This document shows positions 47,976 to 59,317 of a stretch of 64,000 nt of DNA, in pieces. Below the pieces are notes generated by a model. The model was not told where the DNA came from and ran no database searches. It was given only the letters and a program-made list of their open reading frames with translations. The stretch's first letter is position 1. Every line of letters starts with the position of its first letter. Source of the stretch: Flaveria trinervia (taxonomy: Eukaryota > Streptophyta > Magnoliopsida > Asterales > Asteraceae); assembly GCA_025506515.1 (NCBI GenBank), contig CM046445.1, positions 2,452,631 through 2,516,630 of the forward strand, read 5' to 3'. The position numbers and the translations under genes were made by a program.

Positions 47976-49133
47976 CCTTGTTATCAAAAAGGGGATCAGG
48001 TGAACCAAACTCCCTCCTTAGATGAGCACGGGCTTAATCAAGTAGAACTGGGTTGCACTATTGGATGCTCCGATCGAAAAGAAATCAAAGGTACCATGCC
48101 GGTACGACTGAATATACGTTAGAAAGGTCAATCTCCCTTTTTGGAGCCCTACATTTTTAACACCTCATATTTCTTCAATTACACATGATTATCTTTCATG
48201 CATTACGAGCAATTATTTATGTCATTCAATCGGTTCTCTACCAAAATTTCGGCACACTCCTATTTGAGAGTATAGTTCAAATAAGGACCACCCCAAAATT
48301 AAGGACCATTTTTCCTTTGTGTAGTTACTTGTTCATCGATGGTTGTGAGCACTTATTTTTCTTAGATGGGAGTATGCATCAATGTATACACTATATACTA
48401 AAATCATGTATAATATACGCAACCAAAGGCGGACATATCAAGGCCCGAGGGGTAACCCACGTTACCCCTCAACAATTTTCACTAAGTGAAACTTTTATTA
48501 ATTGTTATGTATCAGGATACCTCTATACAAAAATTAGAATACTGCTTAAATTGTTTTAAAAGTTCAACGGCTTACCTCAAAATCTTATTAAAATCGCATT
48601 AAACTAAAATATTATTAAAATCCCAAGAATTTATTAATATTCAGAAGCCGAAGGTTTATTAAAATGAAAATAAAAACCCAAAACTTAATAAATTAAAAAC
48701 TCATTTGTCATTTGATTGAAGCATCAGCAGCTAGGGACATGAGCAAACAGCTGCCATCACCACACGCCTACTTCAGCAGCCATCATCGACCGATTGCCGC
48801 CTGCTAGCTACCAGCCCATCGTCGAGCGCCTCCTGCTAGTTGTTGTTGTCATTGTTTAAAGTACTTTTAAATTTTTTAGGTTAGGGTTTAGTCTGTAGTT
48901 TTAGTTGGTCTAGTGTATTTGATTATATTTATATTTTGTTTGTTCTAAAGTTAAGAGATTTGAAACTTGAATGATGAAACTTTACTCTAAAGAAATATGA
49001 TAGATTTGAAATATTAGATGGAATATATGACCTTACTGATAATGGAAATAGGCTTTGGTTTGTTGGATATTTAATCTAGCGTTGATTTTACCAATTGGAA
49101 GCACAACTGTTAAAATATGTTTTTTGTAAATTA
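47976..49133. other. Possible LTR-element interior scrap and unassigned DNA
   Basis: The first 180 bp or so may be the internal leader of the retroelement at 46404. The rest is AT-rich, with a GC-richer patch at 48715-48840 (GCCGCCTGCTAGC and similar) that may be coding-derived but has no recognisable frame. Confidence 0.4.
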
Positions 49134-49298
49134 AAGATTCTCAATACGGATTTACAGAATCGAATGAGTGAAGATTATCAAAAGAATGTTTTTATTTGTG
49201 CGGCTGAAAGAGAAACATTTCATAAAGTAACAGATAATGATGTAATAGTTTGATTTCAAGCTTTAAAACGCCGAAGAGAAGAGTATGAAATCATCTAA
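49134..49298 (+). pseudogene. hAT transposase C-terminal fragment, decayed
   Basis: A 54-residue frame ends at the TAA at 49296-49298, with one internal TGA. It reads LQNRMSEDYQKNVFICAAERE, then a stretch with DNDVIV, the stop, then FQALKRRREEY. This is the pattern at the end of the ZMYM/TTF-zinc-finger type of plant hAT transposases: an RNRM...WL-like block, an IER/AER block, then a phenylalanine-containing stretch and basic residues. Sequence upstream (48905-49130) may hold further decayed parts but is too damaged to read. Confidence 0.5.
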
Positions 49299-51033
49299 TA
49301 TATATTTGTTTAACTTCAAATTTTAACGTGTTCTCATTTTTTTTTGTTTAAATTACACGAATGTACAATAAAAAATTGAAATACCCTTGAAGTTTTGTTT
49401 TAGCTCCTCCATTATATGCAACTATTGAAAACACTATACCAGGTATGGATATGCCACGTATGTAGTAAAGCATATGCTAAAGTACTTTTATTAACATATT
49501 AAACGTATGCATCAATGCACACACTATACTACATAATACGTGAACAATGCATACACTATAAAATAATTAGTAACACCGCATAAAATATATATATGTGTTA
49601 ATATGAAGTTAATCCATTCTGTAGATACGTTGTCTCTTAGCGAAGAGGTACTAGGTTCAAACAAAAATATGGTGTAATTAATTTGATGTGATTTAGAAGT
49701 AGTAGGGTGCATTTTTTTTCAATACAAATTAAAAAAATGTAGCAATGCATAAACTATAATGCATGCCCTAAATTATCACTAGTAACACATACAATTGTAG
49801 TAACACGTACAAACGTATAATAAGAAACTCATGTAGTGTAATCATCAATACATAAAATACAATTCTTGTTTTAACTCTTTCACAATACTGCCACCACATA
49901 AAATTCCTTTATCATGCTAAGTATTGAATTTCGAATACACTCTACTCTTAACGGCTAACTTATTTAGATAGCGTCATCAAATCATTTGCAATCAAACAAA
50001 TTACATCTGATGTTTCCATCTTGTAACAAATACATGTTTGTTAATGCTTAGATCTTTGCAACTAAGCAGTAACAAATACATGTTTGTTAATGTATCATAG
50101 CATATAAGAGCATTTACAATCTATCTCTCATCCTTATCCGTATAATTATACTAAATATTATTATTTTCTCTTTTATTTTTAATTAAATAATATTATTCAT
50201 ACCTTAATCATTAATTTTTTTTCTCATCCACTTACAATCATTTTCAAAAATATTAAAAAGTTTATTGCATCGTGTATGGGAAACCAAGATACAATCCACA
50301 TAAATTTTTATCTCTTTTACTCGTAACCATACCCCATAATATAAAATATCCACTCACATATATACAAAGAACAGGAACGGGCTGTTAATGCTCACTCTAA
50401 CTAAGAAGTAACAACCCTTAAAGAACTACAAAGAATGCAATAAGAGATCTAGAATCATACGAAAATAACTTACAGCTAGAAATAAAACAAATGGAGACAC
50501 GAAATCTGCTAATGTTAAGGACAATGTATGTTTAAAACCAACAATTCTAGACACAACAAGAAAACATGTAAACTGTAAACATAACATGATTAAAATTGGA
50601 TCAAAAGTGTTCCGAGACACTCAAATGAATTATGTGGACCGGGTTCAGGTGAAATGGACTAACTTGGATTTTGACCCATATCACAAATTTAAAAAAAGCA
50701 AAAGCATGGGAATTTTTCATAAAAAATATAGAGTTTTCTGAAATTATACAGATTAAACAGGTTTAAATATAGCCCGGTATCCATTTAACTAAAAGTGTTG
50801 ACAAGTGGGTCACGGTACACAAGTTAAGCACGGGCCATGTTCAGGTTCTGTCGTATTGAACGGTGGATGATTACAGGTTGTGTTCAGGTTGCTGAATCAT
50901 TGAAAGCAACTACATGAAGCCTCCAAGTTCACAGGACACTAGCACCAAGTTACACCTTGTTGCACCATAGCACCAATAGTTAAAAAGGTACTGAATTTAA
51001 ATCAAAATTTGGAGCCACAATTTTGTAAAAGAA
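49299..51033. other. Intergenic DNA downstream of PUS7-like gene
   Basis: AT-rich, no gene seen. It contains a possible MITE at 50108-50393. The last few hundred bases are the 3' flank of the minus-strand pseudouridine synthase gene; I cannot place its poly(A) site. Confidence 0.45.
50108..50393. mobile_element. Candidate MITE with GAGCATTTACA ends
   Basis: The left end GAGCATTTACAATC and the right end GGCTGTTAATGCTC are near-inverse. The interior is AT-rich without coding sequence. The ends resemble the GAGCAT(C/T)(C/T)ACAATG type common in plant MITEs. No clear target duplication was found. Confidence 0.4.
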
Positions 51034-54000
51034 TTAGGCTAGAGATGCCCATTCTGGATATGGACATTCATATACCCAATCGGGCCCGCTGTATCTCACG
51101 CAATGAAGCCATAAACCTTCTTCACTGCCATCATATCTGTATTCAAAATATAAAATTATATCCATAATAAGTCTAAAATTAAAAAATAAAATGAAAATTG
51201 TTTACTAGAAATTAAATTTTGAATTGTATAATACTATAATGTATGGAGCAGTAAAAGGTTATTACCCTATAGGGGCCAAGTCTGGGCAATTTGTGCACAT
51301 TGGATCTATGTCAAAATCTTCAATGGAATCTTCATGTTGACTATTGCTATTATCATTAGAGTTGACTTTTAATGAATGTTTTGACTTCACTGCATTAGAT
51401 GCTCTCCTAGAGCTACTATCAACATAATCAGGGAGGTAGAGTGTGTCGTTGGCTATTGGGTGACCCGTTGATTGCAGGTGTACACGAATCTATTCAAGAA
51501 ACAAGGCAGAAGTCAAAAGAAGAAATCAAGTGTATCTAGATTTGTAAAGAACTAGATAGAGAAGACAATGTCGACCATTTACTTATAAACGAACAGATTA
51601 GGATTATGTTTTATCTCTAATAGGTATGTTTCAAACGGGTTGAATGTCAATCAATTTATACAATTATACTTTAATACATAATGCCTCTGGGACATGGATA
51701 TTTTTTTGGCTCAACCCAATTTGACTTTAAAATACCCATTACCTTAACCACTAACCCGCCCACTTTGCCACCTCAAAATGCATCCCTTACTTGATGAGTT
51801 CTTCCGGTGATTGGATGACATGATACGATACTATATTTTCCATTAGTACAAATTCTAGTAAATTTTGTACAAGCGGCCTTCCCTTTTAAGATGCTATTGT
51901 CTTTTTCATCAGGATCCCCAACCTACACCAGGGAAAACATGTATTATATATACAATGAAAAAAAACTAAGTAAAGATTAGAGTTGACAATTTCAACCTAT
52001 TTTTGAGTAAACGGGTCATTTTGGGTCATAGCGTCTGTTGGGATTAATCTTGATCACGTTAAAGTAGGGTCAAATGGGTACGGGTCAAACTTAGGTTTTA
52101 TTTAAGCATGTGTTTAATTTTATTGTTTGGTTATATGTTAGTGGGTCAAAACATGGGATGAATGCAGAAAATTAGGAGATAATATGCTAGATAGTGGTCT
52201 ATTTTATAGTAGTGTCTCATGTTTGCATGTTGTTTTTAGTCTATTTATATGTATGTATTGCAAGTATGAATGCAAGAATTAGAGTATGATCTTGGGCCTG
52301 AAACCAACAGCGTCTCCAACAGGGATAAGTTATTAAGACAGCTATAATGAAAATGGTTTGTATGGGAAAAGCAACAAGAGTGTATTTGTTTTATTTGTAC
52401 ACTCATTATCGAAGTAATAATATGTCCTTGGTTTTCAATCATTGTTAACACATTGACTCTGTATTTAAGAAAAAATTGGATGAGTATCTGGGTCAGCCCA
52501 ACCCGTCTTGGCTGAAACTAAAAAACTACCTGTTCTGACCCGTCAAAGAGGAATGGTAATGTTAACCTCTTAGAAAATCACAAATTGCATGCATCAAGTA
52601 GACATAGATATATCACAAAAGTAATTGCTGCTCAGGTACAAGTCCTTTTACCTCTACTGAACTCCTTCCTTCTCGAGCATTAAAATTTACCCTCAAATTC
52701 ACAATTTGCTACACAAAAACAATAATAAAATCAACATAAGAGAGAAAATCATCAGTAGCCAAACATCCCTCCTTGTAAAGAAAGTGTACCTCCTCTTTGG
52801 GAAATTCCCCAACTACTTTTGCAATATATTGTTTCTGCACCGTCCCAGATTCAATCTAAAGAATATGATTATGCATCAAGTTTTAGGCATATTAATACAT
52901 AACTTTTTGAAAATGAGAGAGGAATATGCATATTTTTAAGATCAACATTCATTGAACTTTATTTGCAACCTACTACCAGAGGGGAAAGAAAGAAAAACAG
53001 ATGGATAAAAACTGTGGGTGTACCTGCTGCCTGAAAATATCAGCCTGAGAAGCACTTCTAGCAAGAATAAGAAGTCCTGAAACCAAACGATCTAGCCGAT
53101 GAACAGCTTTTGTAGAGTTAAGAAAAAAAACATATATAAATGTAATCGTAAAATATTAGAGGAGAAAAAAAGGATGGGCAGGATGGTAATTTGTAAAATA
53201 AAATTTTGGATACGGAAGAGAGGTGCCAGATCATGTTCTGCCTGAAGTATACCAACAACGGTATTTTTACGATATTGCCCACACGGATGTACCTGAAAAA
53301 AGAGAGAATTCTGAAATTGCCAACATAAATCTCACCAATAATGAAGAAAAATCAAGTTATTGGAAAGCAAAAACATCTACATAACACAGGTGTTGCAATA
53401 TATGATGAAGCCAACCAACTTTAAACATTATAGTGGTTTAGTCGTTAACTCATTTTTGAAGTTGTTATAGCCCGTATTATTTATTTATTTAATGGTTTGT
53501 TCAAAATGCCAATTTGACATGTTGAGCAGGTTAAATACTAATGTTGAACAAGTTGATATATGGATTGATATTGAATAAAATCAACCAACTTCCAACATGT
53601 TAGCGTTCTAGTCCATTAACTTTTTTTAAAGTGGATATCCCTTAACATTTCACTTTCATTATTATTATGTTTATTTTTGGTACACGTGGCGTCCACATAA
53701 ACATTTAACTTGCTCAACTAGTCAAAATGGCATTTTGAACAAGTTTGAAAACAGTTTTAAGTTATAATCATTGCAGAAATAAGATTAAGGGACTAAAACC
53801 CTTAAATGTTGAAAGTAAGTTCGTTTACCCAACATTAACTCAAGTAAGGAAGAATGTTTATTTTTTTCTTGACAAAAAATGCATATGCAACTATCAAGAA
53901 CACAAATATTCTGGAGAAAGTGTGTCCTAATACTAGGGCTTGAAGAAAGAAACTGTGATCTAACATGTATGAACATTAACAAGGTGTTTAGGATCGCTTA

Positions 54001-55742
54001 TTAAAACTGCCATCTGCTTCTTGTGTTTTGGATCTTATAATACACAAAATAGCAGTTTTGAGTACGTAGATTAAAGCAATTTTATTATCTTTCCTTTATT
54101 TAAGGATGAATGAGCAGATAGTGAGCTGCTTATTCAAATTCCTTATCTAATTCTAATTATTTTAGCTCTTAAAAAAACCCTTAGAAAAGCAGAATTGCCA
54201 ACATTCAAACAGTTCATATGCTTATTACATTTCATTACAGTGGAATAAAATTTCAGACTCTATCTCTGAAATTGTGACAAATGATTATCTGATTATCATT
54301 ATTTCCACAGGAATAAACAGTTTTTAAATTTACAATTCCAAACACCCCCCTAAATTGCTAAATATACAAGTCCTGTACCCCCTACATTTATAATATGTAG
54401 ACAAATATAATTATGAGGATGACAAAAGTTTAGAAGCTCACAATTTCAACTTACTGGAACTGAAGCAGGCTTACAAACAGTAAGCACATCTTCACCTTCA
54501 TGCAAAATTGTAACATCCAAAGCCTTCACTGGGGGCTCATGCCTAAATTTCAAATAAAATTAGAAGCTTGATTTCACAGTGGTACACAGAAAATGTAAAA
54601 TTAGACTAACATAACGAATTTGTTTATAAATAATCTGAACAAGAAAACATCACCCACCTGTGTACAAAGTGACTAATCTTTTGTGATGATTGAACTCTGT
54701 ATGAAACAGGCACTGTCTTTCCATCGACTTGTATGCGACCAGATTTAACAGCAGAATCCTACAATTTTATCATAGCATGACTTATAAGTTTGCATGCTTA
54801 ATGCTTAAATTGTGGAAATTTCTTACTCGACATTAGGATTCGGTTATATAAATAAAATTATCTTAATCACAAATGCAAGATAAATGTTGCATACAAAGAC
54901 CAGGATCCTTGAGCATGGGAATCGCCTTATTTCAAATAATACTTTCTTATTCACAAATTGAGCTGCTAATTCTACTATTTATGAGTAAACCAAGTTTGTT
55001 TAGATTGAATGAGCAGTTTGAAGTTGCTAATTCCAAAATCCAAATCGGCTATTTCAAGATAAAATAAGCAGATGTACACTTCTATAAGCAACCCAAACAC
55101 CCCAGAAAGTTTCTACTGGTGTAATCACATTATAACTCTGTAAAAGTTCTAATAATCTAGTATTTATAGAGTATTGACATATCTGTAAGATGAACGAGTT
55201 GAGCAAATTACAAAAATATAATCACCAAATAGACTTAACTTCTACAATCCTGATAAAACCACTAACAAATTTCCAAAACTGAAAAAAAAAATAATCAAAT
55301 ACACAATCTTACATAATAATCGCGGTTTCGACCCTTGAACTCGTCAGCAAACAGATCAACAATAGTCTTCCCCGCCCACCGATTCTTCGCCTGTTGTACA
55401 CATAACCACATCCACCAATCTCAGTTCATTTAGGGTTTAGCAACGCAATCTCACTGTCAGTACTGTCAGTCACTAAATCGATTATGTAAACAGAAACGAG
55501 AGGCGTACGTACATGAGAAATGAATTCGAAGTAGTAGGGTTTAACATAGCGGATTCCTGAAAGTATTTAGGTTTAGATGGTTGAATTAAAGTTTGAACCT
55601 CTGTAATGCTATGAGTCCACAATAACAATAAGAACACAATTTGCTGATTTAGGTTACCGTTACGGAAGATGTAATCATGGCGTTCCGGTGGGTTCGCCGG
55701 AGTTTGCCATACGATCTCCATGTTTTCTCTGTTCCTCTTCAT
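51034..55742 (-). CDS. RNA pseudouridine synthase, plant PUS7-like, twelve exons
   Basis: Exons in transcript order are 55742-55658, 55556-55513, 55390-55313, 54758-54658, 54542-54455, 53292-53214, 53106-53024, 52855-52790, 52708-52652, 51922-51791, 51489-51266 and 51136-51034. All borders are GT-AG, and the join gives 379 uninterrupted residues. The enzyme class isomerises uridine to pseudouridine in RNA. An S4-like RNA-binding segment lies at about residues 70-103 (SGRIQVDGK, KISHFVHR). The catalytic motif is HRLDRL with the nucleophile Asp164, and the RTHQIRVHLQ motif is at 268-277. The C-terminus holds MCTNCP and ECPYPEWASL, as in plant PUS7. The N-terminal WQTPANPPERHDY is also characteristic. 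The start is the upstream ATG at 55742; M8 is an alternative. It appears intact. Intron 5 (53293-54454) is long and holds a MITE-like insertion. Confidence 0.96.
53413..53822. mobile_element. Candidate MITE in intron 5 of the PUS7-like gene
   Basis: The left end AACTTTAAACATTATAGTGGTTTAGTCGTTAAC and the inverse of the right end (near 53783-53816) match at roughly three quarters of positions over about 30 bp. A second, direct copy of the left-end word occurs inside at about 53583-53620, suggesting a nested or duplicated MITE. No target duplication was confirmed. Confidence 0.4.
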
Positions 55743-56958
55743 GATGAAGATGCTACTTTTGTGTTCGTTTTATAATTATACAGAATATTGTTATTGAATT
55801 CTAAATTAGTCTTAAGGCGTTTTGAATTAAATTTTATGACTTTGAGTTTATGTGTTTGTGTAAAGTAAAAGTTACATAGGTCGTATCATATCATGTGTAA
55901 AGTAAGAGATAAATCGATTATTAGATACACTTTTTTATAATCATTTTTAAAATTGATTAAAACATGTGAATTGATAGTTGTTTATGTCACTTTACTTCGT
56001 GCAATAGATTATTTATCATCAGTTGGTCTAGAAATCATGTCGTACGCAAAGCATCACTTGTGTATGCCTGTTTTCATTGAGTATCTAGCATGGTACTCGT
56101 TCTCATCGATTATCTCTAAATGACAACACATTGCTTGGTTTTTTGTTTATCACATAAGTCTAAGACACAAAGTATCATCACTCTACAACTCATTCAACAC
56201 ATATAAAAAGAGAGATCATTATGCATATATGGTTTTCATCAGCACAAAAGTTTATCCAAATATATTCAACTTTTTAAAATCACAAAATCTATAATGTTTA
56301 TGGTTGGTTGTCAACAACTTATTCGACTGGTGATGCACATTTTAACTTGTGAAAAGATAAGAATACCGACAGAATATAACACATGACAAATAAAAGGTTG
56401 TTCATGTGCATAGTTTAGTGCTCGTGTTGGATTGTATGAATTATTCTCCTGTAGCAAAACAGGTTTTGCAAAACATTTCTCCTCATATTGCATTTTATCA
56501 CCAAGGAGACAACACCCTAATCCATCCATCTTATTATGACGCTCGTAGCTTAAAAGGTCACAATGTATTCACAATACATATTCTGTCATGCCTTGTAAAA
56601 GATTATGTTTGACAACACTTATTAATAATGTAAAAGATGATGTAAAACAGTTCTTTAAATTATTAAGACAAGAACAAATTGCACACTTTTTTAACTTAAC
56701 ATAAGAAGAAGATGTTTAGCAGTTAATTAATAATAATATGTTCAACATAGATGTTGTTAGTGCTTTCTTTGAAAGATAGTTAAAACTTAAAATGAAAGTG
56801 TAATTACAACAAAACTACCTTGTGGTAGAAAGATGTTATATATTATAATGTTCTGTAATTTCTGTACTCCCAACAATGTGTTTGAGCGATGATACAGTTG
56901 AAGGATTCTGTGTGCCCAAGACACTTAGAAGATGGATGTGGTTAATACGTTATGATCC
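55743..56958. other. 5' flank of PUS7-like gene and intergenic DNA
   Basis: The promoter of the minus-strand pseudouridine synthase should lie at the left end. No gene is seen in the remainder; reading frames around 56311-56612 overlap on both strands and have no recognisable domain. Confidence 0.5.
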
Positions 56959-57892
56959 AAGTCGGGTTATACCCAATAACAAGCTTAGCAAACACCAATT
57001 TATGTTTAATTGATGATATGATCATGCAATTAAATATTACACCATTTAGAAAATAGGTTTTCTAAATAAATTGCATAAGAGATGGAACAAATTATAAGGA
57101 TAATTTGTTGATGTGCTTATTGTTATTCTTGTCATTTAAAAGGGGTTTAAATAACACTAATAACACATGAGTGTACTTTAATTAAATTCTTTAATTAAAG
57201 AGCACATATGTCACACTTATAAATAATGTCTAGGGAGTAACCTTTTATTGTGTGACATATGTCTAGTGACAACATGTTTGTGTTACAAAATTAAAAAAAA
57301 AGGGGAACCTTTTCAAACTTGTTTTGTTTTGGCCGCCCCTTTTAATTTGATAGGACCAAATGTGTCTTGAAAACACACACATACATTTACTAGCAATACA
57401 CTCAATTAAAACACACTCTTCCAAGACATGCAAAACACAAAAGCTCTCTCCTCTCTCTCTCTCTCAAGTTTCGGACTGGGCAGCAGATTTGAAGATCTTG
57501 GAGATCGATTTCGTGTTGAAATTTGGTGGTGTTCTTCCTAACAAGAAGGTGTCTTGCGAAGAGCTTGGGGTAAACACACTTGAGGTCTTCTTCCTTGAAG
57601 TCTTGGCCACGATTTGAGCATCCAAACACTATCTTCCTTGGTCGTTTTGCTACTGAAAAAGGTAGTTATCACAGCTCATTGAAGCTGTGATTTTATGTTG
57701 TTTTAGATTTGCTATAGCTTGTTCATTCACATATCAAAGATCCTATGGTTTGGGTTTTCGTTTTCCATCTTAAAACAGCTTATAGAACACGTTTTTTTTT
57801 TTTGATTATAAACATGTTATAATCCTAACATCCGCTGCGTTTTCTGAAAGTATAAAAGGTTAACTATGTTTTGTGTTCTATTAAACCCGACA
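56959..57892 (+). repeat. Left LTR of the Ty1-copia element
   Basis: The right end is at CCCGACA (57886-57892), next to the primer-binding site. The left end is inferred from a short inverted match: GTCGGGTTATA at 56961 against the inverse of TTAAACCCGAC at the right end, with the first two bases changed to AA. It contains a CT-rich run (57440-57470). The left border is uncertain by tens of bases. Confidence 0.55.
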
Positions 57893-57893
57893 A

Positions 57894-57909
57894 TGGCATC
57901 AAGAGCCGG
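57894..57909 (+). other. Primer-binding site, variant initiator tRNA-Met type
   Basis: It reads TGGCATCAAGAGCCGG, one base after the LTR. It resembles TGGTATCAGAGCC with a T-to-C change and an extra A. Confidence 0.65.
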
Positions 57910-59317
57910 TTATGTGGATGACTTGCTTGTTTTGTCTTTAAAATTGGTTTTAAGGAATGATTATAAGCTTAGTATAGGCTGGATTTGGGCTGCTAAGTTC
58001 ATATGATATGAAACCCCAATCTTTCAAAGTCATATCACACATGCTTGTGATTAAACTTTGAAAGATATACATGTTTGTTGTTTGTTTTGTATGGACAAAA
58101 TAAAACCCGAAATTTCAGTTTATGTTGGCTGAAATTTCGTGGTTTTAAGAGGGGTTTTCATTATGTTTTGGATGATAGATAGATGCTTGTTTTAGTGCAT
58201 AACCTAGCCATTGACCTTGTGGTTGTTTGGATGTTTGTAATGGTTGTATTCATTCATTCAATTTGGTTGTAATATTTGTGTTTATTCATTTGGGTTGTAA
58301 TTATTCATTCATTTGGTAATGTAATAATAGATTAGGTTCATTTCCTTTACTAGAAAAATGTATTAGGATACAATTTTGTAAAAGGAAGATGTACAAGATC
58401 AAGACCCAAAGATGGACACAAAGACACAAGAAACATGGAGCATTTGGATGTGGTTTCTAGTGGGAGGTTCTTGGAACCTTTGTGATATGTTGACCCTTAG
58501 AAAGACCATAGACAACACTTGTGATGGCAAACAAGTGTTGTCAACATAAGGGCTATGGTTATGCACATATTATTGTTAATGTTTATGCTTGGTTGATTGT
58601 TTGTTGTCTTGATTGTTTGGTTGATATTTGGATGTTCTAAGCAAACTTACTAACAATCTTAACAAGCTGAAAATATTGGTTCTTTAAAGTTAATAAAAGT
58701 TATAAAATGGTTTAATGATTTTAAAGATTAAATTGTTTTAATCAAAGGACCATAGGGTATCTTGTATTTGAAAGCATACAAGTACAGTACATAGAGTTTT
58801 CTAAACTAGAATTAAGAAATCTCTAATATTTTAAACGAGATCAACACCGTCCTTTTACACAACACTTGAGTCACTTGGGAACTCTTAGTGGGATAAAGGT
58901 CCCCAACCATTTTGAGGGAACTTGTGATTTGAGGTGAGAATGCCTCACTTATGGGATAAAGGTCACCTAACCATTTGTTTTGGCAACTCACACGTGGGTG
59001 TAAGTAGGATGTCTTGATTTGCAAACCATGTTAAATGGATCACCTACAATGTGGTTTCCAAATGGTGTTGATGGGATTTTCATGCCGACTTTACATATGA
59101 TGTTCAAGAGTCGATCCCATACCTCTAGAAGTTGCAAATGGTTGCAATCGTCAAACGTTGACCACCTTATTAATTTAAAACGTGGGATAAAGGTCACCTA
59201 ACCACAATTTAAATGTAATATTGGGTTCTAGATTTTAATATGAAAAGTCTTGTAAGACATTTGTTATTAAAATTACAATATCGAAAATACTAAATAAAAC
59301 TTTGTTAAATTTTGTAG
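57910..59317 (+). repeat. Copia leader with a thrice-repeated motif
   Basis: Non-coding leader. The word GGGATAAAGGTCACCTAACCA occurs at about 58952 and 59183, and as GGGATAAAGGTCCCCAACCA at about 58891. No coding sequence is seen. Stems formed by repeats here might serve packaging or translation, but that is conjecture. Confidence 0.6.

Noticed and set aside
54030..55100. AT-rich words such as AAACACCCCC and GCAACCCAAACACCCC suggesting further MITEs in introns of the PUS7-like gene
   Set aside because: No pair of inverted ends or target duplication could be matched.
56311..56612. Overlapping frames on both strands near 56.4 kb
   Set aside because: No recognisable motif, short, and mutually overlapping; not enough to call a gene.
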